The translations under genes and the position numbers were made by a program. The notes below the pieces were generated by a model. That model saw only the letters and a program-made list of their open reading frames with translations, searched no databases and was not told where the DNA came from. A stretch of DNA of 64,000 nucleotides from Sulfurospirillum cavolei (GTDB taxonomy: Bacteria; Campylobacterota; Campylobacteria; Campylobacterales; Sulfurospirillaceae): the NCBI RefSeq assembly GCF_000813325.1, contig NZ_BBQE01000001.1; one strand, given 5' to 3'. Positions 16,453 through 24,366 of this stretch are shown in pieces. The stretch's first letter is position 1. Each line of letters opens with the position of its first letter.

Positions 16453-19400
16453 TTAGATTTTTTCGATGCGAGCCGGAACGGCTTGGCGTGCGTTGGAGCC
16501 GACGGCAAAGTCGCTTAAGGTCGGCATATTAAGACGTGTTATATCGCGTAAGCCTAATTTATTGATATTGACGCCGCTTCTTCTGGCGATGCGTCCTTGT
16601 TTGAGCACGCTATCGATCTTAACGTCGATCGCCCCTTCTCCCTCGCGTCCGCTACCGTGTTCGATGCCGATAGAGAGCGGATGAATCCCCTCTTTGACGC
16701 GGCAAATGCCCTCAATCGTTCCGTCAAGCGAGCGTACGCGTACCGCTTCGCCGTGTGCGATACCCAATTGTTGCGCCGTTTTTGCGTTCAAATCGATGTA
16801 GGACGTGTAACGCGTATCGCGCAACGCTTCCAAGGCTGAAGTTGCCGAAGAAAGCACGTTGGACTTGTAACTAAAGGCTAAAAACGGGTATTCGGGCGTA
16901 TTCAATTTCAATTTTTCGCCGTTGGCAAGACGCGGTGCATAATAACGCGGTACGCCGCTGTAACGCTCTCCCGTTAACGCATGATGCGATGTTCCGACGG
17001 TTTGGTTATAAACGGCAATCGCTTTGGTATAAGATTTGGTCATTTTATTGCCTTCGTATGCGCTGCTTTTATCGGCAAAACGCCCTCCCCGACTCATGAC
17101 GTAAGCAACCCTTTTCCAGTTTTCGCCGCAAATACGTTTGAGCGGTACGACATACTCTTCCAGTCCTGCCAAAGCGATCTCTTCTTCGCTAATTTCAGGT
17201 GCAGGAGCGGCTCCGTCCATCGCAATGTTTTCAAAGGCTCTTAAGTAAAAATCTTCGGGACGCTCAAGCGCAAATTTCGCATTGACTCCGTTGATGGCGT
17301 TAGCACCGAAACCCGCTAAATTCAGCGATTTTCCCAATTCGATAAGAAAACTGTCCATCGAAATCGGTTCGCCGTTTTGCAGCTTTGCATTGGGTGAAGC
17401 GACGATCGGATAACGTACATGTGAAGTTTTAGTCAGGTGTGCCGCCCATGGCGAAACGACGCCCCATGTTTCGTAAAGAACCGAATCGGGCACGATATAA
17501 TCGGCGTAACGGCTGGTTTCATTGATAAACGGATCGATCGCAATAAAAAGCGGCACGGCTTTTTTGGGGTCTTTTAAAAGCGGGATCAAGTGTTCCGCAC
17601 CGCTTTGTCCGTACATAAAGTTCGAGCACCATGAGATTAACGCTCCCATTTTATACGGATAGGCACTAGCACTGCTATGAATCACTTCCGATTCGATCGC
17701 GTTGGTAAAGGGAAACCACGCATCTTTTGCCGGATAGGGATTCTCGCCTCGGGCAACTTTTTGTTTGTATTCGCTACTGGTTTCATACGCTTTTCGAGCA
17801 CGGTCCAAACGCGTACCGAAAGGTTTTTGTTTACCGGCATAGGCCAAAAGGTTGTATATGGAACCGTTAAAATCTTTAAATTTACCGCCTCCCGTACTCA
17901 TACCGCCTTTGTAATTTAAATTGCCCACCAACGCCCCTAACATCATCACGGCATACGTCGTGTAAAATCCGGTCGAATGCATCGTTCCTCCGTGACAATC
18001 GACGCCGACGCTGCGACCGTAGGAGGTAAATTCACGCGCCAAATGGACGATCGTTTGCTCATCGATACCGCTTTCTTGGGCGTAAAACGAGAGCGGATGC
18101 TCCAATGCCGCCTCTTTAAGAAGTAAAAAGGCACTTTTAACGCGGTATGTTTTCCCCTCAAGGCTCACGTCTCCCTCAAACGCAATATCGGCTTCTAGAA
18201 CTTCCTCGGCGGATTTGAGTTTGGCATCTTTAGGATCGACGACATGGACGATTCCTTTGGAATCGACGAGAATTTTACCTTGGTTCTCGCCTTCTTGAAC
18301 GACCAAATGCGACGCATTGGTAAAGCTGTAATCGTGTAAGGCTTTTTGCGACGTTTCGCTCGGAATCGCCAAGTACGCTTTCAAATAACGCTCTTCTTCG
18401 ATAATGACCCGCATCATACCCATAACAAACGCCAAGTCTCCGGAAGGTTTGATCGGCAACCAACGCGAGCGATCGCTTGAAGCAATCGAGTCGCTGTTGG
18501 TCAAAATCGGCGTGACGACGACATAGCGAAGATTTCCTTCGCTTCGACCTTTTGCCAAGAGTTTGGCTTGACGCTTAAACGGATTGCCCGCTTGTGCCGG
18601 AGCCGTAGCGATGTTCAGCATAAATTGACAATGTTCGTAATCGGGCTTCATATGCGGATATGCGTTAAAATCGTCTAAATACGCCGCTTCGCCTGCTCGC
18701 ATGGAAAGACCGCAGATCGAGGTGTGCCCCATAAAATTGACCGTACCGAAACTTTGCACGAAGCGATGTACGATAAAGTTTTGACGACCTTCGTCCGCCG
18801 TACCTAAAACGCACAATTTATTGGCTATCGGACCGTAATCGGGGTTGTTTTCGTCGATCAAGGTTTTCGTATCGGCGAATGCTTTGAGTCCATCAACATA
18901 GCCCTCTTGGAAAAGATTGCCGCCTTGCGTAATTTCGCGAATCAACTGCTCGATCGAAATCGTTTGCCATTGATTGTCGCCGCGTTTACCGACGCGTTTT
19001 AGCGGTGCTGTGACGCGAAAAGGATCATTGAGTTTTTCATAAACGAGATTGCCTCTTGCACATGCGGTCGAGCGCATCTCTAAGCCTTTTTCTTTCCATG
19101 CGGAGGTTGCTTGAAAGCTTTCGCTTAGAGGAGTTTTGTACGCCAACCACGGATCGGAAGAGAGAAGACTGTACGGATTGCCGAAAACGCGCTCGACCTG
19201 ACCCGTTTTGCGGTTGATTTTGACACGAACCGAACAGTGGGTCGTACATCCGTTACAAATGCTCGGTTTCATGCTAAAATCGCTTGATGGCGTAAACGAA
19301 CCTTTGACATGTAAGCCTTCGGTTTGGGGTGCGTTTCCGTAAATAGGATCGTTTGCTTTCTCGCCGCGTCTGGAAAGCGTAGCGACATGTTTGAGCGTAT

Positions 19401-19476
19401 CGCTATAACCTCCAAGTGCCGCACTTCCGGTAACGATGCTGGTTCCGATTAAAAATTTTCTGCGTGAACTTTCCAT
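16453..19476 (-). CDS. ttrA: Tetrathionate reductase-type molybdopterin catalytic subunit
   Basis: 1007 residues, close to known TtrA (~1020). A Tat signal (SSRRKFLIGTSIVTGSAALGG) is followed by an iron-sulfur motif C-x2-C-x3-C (SICNGCTTHCSVRV) completed by ACARG. The putative Mo-ligating Cys is in GHTSICGLSMR (~residue 250), and the C-terminal dinucleotide-binding domain holds RIARRSGVNINKLG. TtrA reduces tetrathionate to thiosulfate at a Mo-bis-MGD centre facing the periplasm. It is third in a ttrB-ttrC-ttrA order typical of tetrathionate reductases. SD GAAGGAG precedes the ATG. Related polysulfide/thiosulfate or arsenate reductases share the fold; length and gene order favour TtrA but substrate is not proven. 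Confidence 0.75.
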   Translation of the reverse strand: MESSRRKFLIGTSIVTGSAALGGYSDTLKHVATLSRRGEKANDPIYGNAPQTEGLHVKGSFTPSSDFSMKPSICNGCTTHCSVRVKINRKTGQVERVFGNPYSLLSSDPWLAYKTPLSESFQATSAWKEKGLEMRSTACARGNLVYEKLNDPFRVTAPLKRVGKRGDNQWQTISIEQLIREITQGGNLFQEGYVDGLKAFADTKTLIDENNPDYGPIANKLCVLGTADEGRQNFIVHRFVQSFGTVNFMGHTSICGLSMRAGEAAYLDDFNAYPHMKPDYEHCQFMLNIATAPAQAGNPFKRQAKLLAKGRSEGNLRYVVVTPILTNSDSIASSDRSRWLPIKPSGDLAFVMGMMRVIIEEERYLKAYLAIPSETSQKALHDYSFTNASHLVVQEGENQGKILVDSKGIVHVVDPKDAKLKSAEEVLEADIAFEGDVSLEGKTYRVKSAFLLLKEAALEHPLSFYAQESGIDEQTIVHLAREFTSYGRSVGVDCHGGTMHSTGFYTTYAVMMLGALVGNLNYKGGMSTGGGKFKDFNGSIYNLLAYAGKQKPFGTRLDRARKAYETSSEYKQKVARGENPYPAKDAWFPFTNAIESEVIHSSASAYPYKMGALISWCSNFMYGQSGAEHLIPLLKDPKKAVPLFIAIDPFINETSRYADYIVPDSVLYETWGVVSPWAAHLTKTSHVRYPIVASPNAKLQNGEPISMDSFLIELGKSLNLAGFGANAINGVNAKFALERPEDFYLRAFENIAMDGAAPAPEISEEEIALAGLEEYVVPLKRICGENWKRVAYVMSRGGRFADKSSAYEGNKMTKSYTKAIAVYNQTVGTSHHALTGERYSGVPRYYAPRLANGEKLKLNTPEYPFLAFSYKSNVLSSATSALEALRDTRYTSYIDLNAKTAQQLGIAHGEAVRVRSLDGTIEGICRVKEGIHPLSIGIEHGSGREGEGAIDVKIDSVLKQGRIARRSGVNINKLGLRDITRLNMPTLSDFAVGSNARQAVPARIEKI

Positions 19477-19478
19477 AA

Positions 19479-20603
19479 TTATTGCTCCTTCGTATAATAA
19501 TTCGCCATCTCTTTATCCCAAGGAAAAAGCGCCATAATCGCGGCAATTAAAGCGATGAGCAAACTCCAGTTGGACACCACGGAAAGAATGCTATCGAATC
19601 CTAAGACATGAGGATGGTATTCCAATAAAAAAGGCGTCGTTTTTCCGATGCTTTGACCGCCGATAACGGTGTTCCATCTAAAAATCCATACGCCGATTGC
19701 CGAGAGAACGCCCGCAAAAAGGACCCATTTGAGCGAGCGGGAAAAAAAGCGAATAAAACCGATTGCCATCGGAACAAAAAGACAAATAACGTAATCGACG
19801 ATAAGGACTTCCCAAAAATTTTCGCCGAAGAAGAGTTTGAGGGCATATTTTTCTTCGTTATTGAACGTAATCGCAAAGGTCAGCCAAAAGAAGCGAATCA
19901 CCAAATCGATGACGATAAACCATGCAAGCAATCGTGCCAAGCGTTGCATCATCGCATAATCGATACGTTTAAAATCGGTAAAAAATTTCTGAAAAATCGG
20001 TAGTAAAATAATGAGCAAACCCGTACCCGAAACCATTGCGGAAGCTAAAAACAAAATAGGCATAATCGGCGTATGAAATAAAGGAATCGCGTGAACCGCA
20101 CCTAAAATATAACCGGTGTATCCGTGCACGCTTAGAGCCAAAGGAATACCGATCGCTCCGAGTAAAACGCCTAAACGATGGTCTTTTTCTTCTTGTTCTT
20201 TCGTGTAGACGACACCTTTTTTCATCGTAAAATAAGGTCTATACAAGACGATTGCTTCGGCTAAAATCAAAAGCGGATACGCCATCAGCAACAAAACGCC
20301 CCATTTCATCGGAGAGGTCGGGAAGTTTTCCCATCCGTAAAAAAAGAAGTTGATAATGCGGCCGGGTTGACGTAAATCGTCGATAAGATTCATCGGTGCG
20401 GCAACGAGTAAAACAAAGGCCAAAAGCAGCGAGAAACCGGCAATAGGCTTATACTCTTTCATACCGAAAACATGCGCAAAACTCGAAATGATAAACGCCG
20501 CGGCGGAACTTCCGGTAAACCAAAAATAGTTCGGAATGTCGATACCCCAAGGTCGATCGGGCGTAATCGAGCTAATCGTATGCAATAGTGATCCAAAATC
20601 CAT
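19479..20603 (-). CDS. ttrC: NrfD/PsrC-family membrane anchor, quinol-oxidising subunit
   Basis: 374 residues from ATG 20603, preceded by AAGGAG lying inside the end of ttrB; an upstream TTG extension overlapping ttrB lacks its own SD. About nine hydrophobic helices, with NrfD features such as NYFWFTGSSAAAFIIS and NLIDDLRQPGRI. This subunit takes electrons from quinol and passes them through TtrB to TtrA. The ttrA gene starts 2 nt downstream, so the three are one operon. Confidence 0.8.
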   Translation of the reverse strand: MDFGSLLHTISSITPDRPWGIDIPNYFWFTGSSAAAFIISSFAHVFGMKEYKPIAGFSLLLAFVLLVAAPMNLIDDLRQPGRIINFFFYGWENFPTSPMKWGVLLLMAYPLLILAEAIVLYRPYFTMKKGVVYTKEQEEKDHRLGVLLGAIGIPLALSVHGYTGYILGAVHAIPLFHTPIMPILFLASAMVSGTGLLIILLPIFQKFFTDFKRIDYAMMQRLARLLAWFIVIDLVIRFFWLTFAITFNNEEKYALKLFFGENFWEVLIVDYVICLFVPMAIGFIRFFSRSLKWVLFAGVLSAIGVWIFRWNTVIGGQSIGKTTPFLLEYHPHVLGFDSILSVVSNWSLLIALIAAIMALFPWDKEMANYYTKEQ

Positions 20604-20604
20604 G

Positions 20605-21393
20605 TTATTCTCCTTTACTTGACCATTCTTTATGCAAAGCACCCTCGCGTTTGCGTACCGCGTCGTCCAAAATTCCGTTTGAATACGGTAATGACTGGAT
20701 TTCGCCGCTCAAAGCGATGTAAAATACGCGCGGTTTTGTTCCGGAAGCGGGTTTTAAAACGGTTGCCGGAAACGTTGCAAGCAAGCGCGAGACGTGCGAA
20801 GCAGGGTCGTTCAGATCGCCGAAAACCCGTGCTCCGCCGACACAACTTTCCACGCACGCCGGAAGCAATCCGTGATCGATGCGATGCGCGCAAAGCGTGC
20901 ATTTGTCGGCAACGTTGGAGATCGGATTGAAATAACGTTTATCGTAAGGACAGGCATTGATGCAGTATCCGCATCCCCAACAAATCTCGTTATCTACGAC
21001 GACGATACCGTCTTTGCGGGCAAACGTCGCTCCGGTCGGGCAGACGCTTACGCACGAAGGCTCGGCGCAGTGGTTACACAGTTGCGGTAAAAACGCTTTC
21101 CTGACATTGGGGTAACTTCCGAGTTCGTATTCGGGAACGTAGGTTCTAAACTTCTCTTTGGGGACTTTATTTTCACTTTTACACGCACTCGTGCAGGCTT
21201 GGCATCCGACGCATTTGCGAAGATCGATGACCATACCGAAGCGTTTACCCTCTTGCCCGACGTAACGGGCATCTTTGGCGTCGCGACCGGGATTGGTAAG
21301 GCTTAATGCGTGTGCATGCGTTGATGCTAGCGTACTAACGCCGATAAAGCCCGTCGCTTTTTTGACGAACTCCCTTCTGCTCTTACTTGGCAT
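20605..21393 (-). CDS. ttrB: Four-cluster ferredoxin-like electron-transfer subunit
   Basis: 262 residues from ATG 21393, 5 nt after AAAGGAG. A Tat-type leader (SRREFVKKATGFIGVSTLAS) is followed by four cysteine groups for [4Fe-4S] clusters: CVGCQACTSACKSEN, CNHCAEPSCVSVCPTG, CWGCGYCINACPYDKRYF, and CTLCAHRIDHGLLPACVESC. This is the DmsB/TtrB family linking the membrane quinol oxidase to the catalytic subunit. It is the first gene of the ttr operon, about 80 nt after the kinase gene on the same strand. Confidence 0.85.
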   Translation of the reverse strand: MPSKSRREFVKKATGFIGVSTLASTHAHALSLTNPGRDAKDARYVGQEGKRFGMVIDLRKCVGCQACTSACKSENKVPKEKFRTYVPEYELGSYPNVRKAFLPQLCNHCAEPSCVSVCPTGATFARKDGIVVVDNEICWGCGYCINACPYDKRYFNPISNVADKCTLCAHRIDHGLLPACVESCVGGARVFGDLNDPASHVSRLLATFPATVLKPASGTKPRVFYIALSGEIQSLPYSNGILDDAVRKREGALHKEWSSKGE

Positions 21394-21472
21394 AAAAACT
21401 CCTTTTGACAATTTCCAAAAGGTATGATAACGAGCAGTCGAGAGAAACTAGGGAGAAACGAAATGCGAGGGA

Positions 21473-23134
21473 TTAGAGAATGATTTCGAAGCAGGCTCCA
21501 TGATCGGTATTAAAGGCTTTGAGGCTTCCTTGCGCGTGTTGTTCGATAATGGTTTTACTCATATAAAGACCGATACCCGTGCCGCTTTTGGCATGTTTGG
21601 TACTGACGTAAGGCTCGAAAATGCGCTCAATCGGTTCCATTTCGATTCCGCCGCCGTTATCGACGATGCGAATACAAATGCGACCGTCGATGCGTTGAAG
21701 CGTAATGCTAATATGCGGATCGTCGATCGCGCGTTCGAGTAAAATGTCTTTGGCGTTACCGATAATATTTAAAATGACCTGTGCAAATTGACTTGGACAT
21801 CCTTTGATCTCTAGGCGTTCTTGGGCTTCGAAAGTCAAGCGGATATGATGGTTTTTGAGTGCCGAATCGATGAGATCGATTGCTTTTTGAATCGTGTCGT
21901 TAATCACATAATCTTTTTTTTGGTTGTCGCTCATAAAAAAATTGCGAAAATCGTCGATGGTTTTTGACATGTAAGCGATCAGCTTCTCCGAACGCGCGAT
22001 ACGCTCTTCGAAAATGTCGCGGTTGAGTCTATTTCTCTCCCATAAAAGCTGAAGGTTCATAAGCGTTGCGCCCAGTTCGCTTAAAGGTTGACGCCACTGA
22101 TGGGCGATATTGCCGATCATCTCTCCCATACTTGCCAAGCGGCTTTGGTGCATTAAAAGTTGTTCGTGGTGCAAACGTTGTTCGATCTCTTGGTTAACGC
22201 GATCTTCAAGCGTGTGATTGAGGTGGCGCAAGCTCGCTTCGCTCTCTTCAAGCCGTTTGATTAAAACATCAAATCCGTAGTTTAAAATGACGAGCAATAC
22301 GCCGATCATCGCAAGCGTAAGGAAAAACGCTTCATAGACGGCATCTAAAAGCTTTTGTTGCTGATCGCTAATATCTTGAAAGAAGAGAAGTTGCGCCAAA
22401 TGATCGCCGATAAGTCCTTCGAGTTGAATGACGTGCGTGATGTACGTGCGGGTACGATTTTGCGAAATCGCTCCGTCTTGGAGGCTGATGGAGCGCAAAT
22501 CGTTCTCTTTGGGCTCAAACGTTTCGCCTTTAAACAATATATAGCCTTTAAGACCCGAAAACTCTTCGACTTCGTTTAAAAAATACTCCGGCACAATCGC
22601 AAATTCCAACATTCCGACTAAAGCTTTGTCGACGTAAACCGGCACGATAATATGATACGCCGCATAATGTTTGGAAAAGAAAAATCCAAATTGAGGTTCG
22701 CTTGGAACGGCTCTTTTTTCGTCGATTTCGCTTTGCTTAGGGTCTTTTCCGAGGTGCGCGATGAGATGGCGGTTTTCGTCGTAAAAACGGATACCGAGCA
22801 AAAACGGATTTTCCTGTTTTAAGACTTTCCATCGAAAGCTTGAAAGCCCCGTGAGCTGTTCGACGTTTTTATGCACCAACGCGTCTTTAATGCCGTAAGA
22901 GTCGAGATTGGCATAGGCGCGATTGAGGTAAAACGTGGCGGTGCGCTCTAGCGTCGTTTGGTAAAGGCTATGAATCTGTAACGCATAATCTTTGCGCGAT
23001 TTTTCGATCGACTCTTTGACGTCGAGGTATCGCATCCATCCGAAGATCATCGCCATTGCCGCAAAAAGCAATAACACGAAGATCATCGTTTTGGTTTTCG
23101 TAGAAGGCGAGAGGCGTTTTTTAGCGTACGGCAA
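21473..23134 (-). CDS. Membrane sensor histidine kinase next to ttrBCA
   Basis: 553 residues: membrane segment ~17-34, periplasmic sensor region ~35-260 of Cache-like appearance, second membrane segment ~265-290, coiled coil, H-box IAHQWRQPLSE, N-box VILNIIGNAKDIL, and G-boxes DNGGGIEMEP and SGTGIGLYMSK. It starts (TTG) inside the end of the response regulator gene, overlapping 14 nt; the SD is weak, so the exact start is uncertain. Lying directly upstream of ttrB on the same strand, it is the likely sensor for ttr induction, analogous in role to TtrS, although its sensor domain does not look like the PhnD-type domain of Salmonella TtrS. Confidence 0.85.
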   Translation of the reverse strand: MPYAKKRLSPSTKTKTMIFVLLLFAAMAMIFGWMRYLDVKESIEKSRKDYALQIHSLYQTTLERTATFYLNRAYANLDSYGIKDALVHKNVEQLTGLSSFRWKVLKQENPFLLGIRFYDENRHLIAHLGKDPKQSEIDEKRAVPSEPQFGFFFSKHYAAYHIIVPVYVDKALVGMLEFAIVPEYFLNEVEEFSGLKGYILFKGETFEPKENDLRSISLQDGAISQNRTRTYITHVIQLEGLIGDHLAQLLFFQDISDQQQKLLDAVYEAFFLTLAMIGVLLVILNYGFDVLIKRLEESEASLRHLNHTLEDRVNQEIEQRLHHEQLLMHQSRLASMGEMIGNIAHQWRQPLSELGATLMNLQLLWERNRLNRDIFEERIARSEKLIAYMSKTIDDFRNFFMSDNQKKDYVINDTIQKAIDLIDSALKNHHIRLTFEAQERLEIKGCPSQFAQVILNIIGNAKDILLERAIDDPHISITLQRIDGRICIRIVDNGGGIEMEPIERIFEPYVSTKHAKSGTGIGLYMSKTIIEQHAQGSLKAFNTDHGACFEIIL

Positions 23135-23813
23135 GTTTGTACCCGATACCGAAAATGTTTTCGATAAAATCGTTCGGAAGTTTTTTACGCAGTTCTTTTA
23201 CCAGTGCTTTTAAAGCCTCTTTGTTACCGCCGTCACCCGCCCAAACCGCCTCTTCTAACATGTCATAAGAGAGAACGCGATTTTTTTGGCGCAAAAGATA
23301 TTCAAACAAAAGACGCTCTTTTTTCGTCAACACGCTAGGCGTTTCATTGACGTAAAGCGTACACGATTCGGGATTGTAAAAGACGCTTTCGTTGACCTTA
23401 ATGACGTTACCCTCGCCCCATTCGTACATCCAATGCGCGCATGTTTTTAAGGCGTTTAAAAAACTCTCTTTGGAAAAAGGCTTGAGAAGGTATGTGCAAA
23501 TATTAAGTTCGATCGCTTCTAAAAAATAGCGTTGCTCGGCATACGCGCTCATAATAATGACGGGAACGCGTTTATGGGATTCGCGAATCCTCCTTAGCAA
23601 CTCCAGTCCGTTGCATTTAGGCATACAAATATCCAACAGCAGTACGTCGGGACGGTGTTCGTAAAAAAGCTCTTCGGCTTCTTCGCCGTTGGACGCTTGA
23701 ATCACGCGTTTAAAGAAAAGCTCTAAGGTTTGTGCGACGCTATGGCGTAAGCTCTCTTCGTCTTCGGCGTAGAGGATCGTTAAATGTTCGAATAAGCCGA
23801 GCGTATCGTACAT
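23121..23813 (-). CDS. OmpR-type response regulator, partner of adjacent kinase
   Basis: 230 residues. Receiver domain with YAEDEE, phospho-acceptor Asp in VLLLDICMPKCNG, conserved Ser in IMSAYAE and Lys in LLKPFS. C-terminal winged helix (LTKKERLLFEYLLRQKNRVLSYD...ENIFGIGYKLAV). The gene follows slyD by 3 nt and overlaps the kinase gene, forming slyD-RR-HK, then ttrBCA. Probable regulator of the reductase operon. Confidence 0.88.
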   Translation of the reverse strand: MYDTLGLFEHLTILYAEDEESLRHSVAQTLELFFKRVIQASNGEEAEELFYEHRPDVLLLDICMPKCNGLELLRRIRESHKRVPVIIMSAYAEQRYFLEAIELNICTYLLKPFSKESFLNALKTCAHWMYEWGEGNVIKVNESVFYNPESCTLYVNETPSVLTKKERLLFEYLLRQKNRVLSYDMLEEAVWAGDGGNKEALKALVKELRKKLPNDFIENIFGIGYKLAVR

Positions 23814-23816
23814 GGT

Positions 23817-24308
23817 TTACAAAACGGAGCGTTCGACGTCGATCGAATGGAAGCGCTTATCGATCTCTTCGGGTAAGGCTTCGCGGATACCGATAACGGT
23901 GGCGTCAAAGACGACCGTTACGCCTGATAGCGGATGATTGGCATCTAAGACGACCTGATCGTCTCGAATTTCGCTGACCGTATAGACCATCATAATCTCT
24001 TCGTCGTCGTCCTCGCTGAAAACCATTTCAACTTGCTCTCCGATTTGTAAATCGTCTTCAAATTGTGAACGATCTTCCACTAAAACCAATTCGCCCTTAT
24101 ACTCTCCAAACGCCTCTTCGGGAAGCAGTTGCATATGCACGCTCTCCCCGATGCGTTTTCCCTCTAACGCCTGCTCGATTTTTACGAAAACTTCGTCGTA
24201 TCCGCCGTGCAGATACACCAAAGGAGTCGCTCCGCTATCGAGAAGTTCGTGTTGGGTATTAAATAAAGTATAATCAAGCGTCACGACGCAATTTTTATGA
24301 ACAGTCAA
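23817..24308 (-). CDS. slyD: SlyD-like FKBP-type peptidyl-prolyl isomerase
   Basis: 163 residues. FKBP core interrupted by an IF (insert-in-flap) chaperone domain, with signature DANHPLSGVTVVFDATVIGIR. The C-terminus is short and lacks the His-rich metal tail of E. coli SlyD. The start appears to be TTG, 5 nt after AAGGA; that SD overlaps the palindrome CTTACATGTAAG. It catalyses prolyl isomerisation and can hold folding clients. Its place ahead of the regulator and ttr genes suggests help in maturing the reductase, but this is only context. Confidence 0.85.
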   Translation of the reverse strand: MTVHKNCVVTLDYTLFNTQHELLDSGATPLVYLHGGYDEVFVKIEQALEGKRIGESVHMQLLPEEAFGEYKGELVLVEDRSQFEDDLQIGEQVEMVFSEDDDEEIMMVYTVSEIRDDQVVLDANHPLSGVTVVFDATVIGIREALPEEIDKRFHSIDVERSVL

Positions 24309-24334
24309 ATCAATCCTTACATGTAAGAAAAATG

Positions 24335-24356
24335 AGCCGCCTTTTTAAAGACGGCT
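24335..24356 (-). terminator. Rho-independent terminator after acnB
   Basis: On the minus strand, arms AGCCGTC and GGCGGCT (one G-U pair) enclose an 8-nt loop and are followed by CATTTTTCTT. It lies 11 nt after the acnB stop. Confidence 0.7.
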
Positions 24357-24366
24357 TGGCGTTTTT

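Noticed and set aside
20604..20642. N-terminal extension of ttrC into ttrB
   Set aside because: Starts with TTG without an SD; ATG 20603 has AAGGAG at the right distance.
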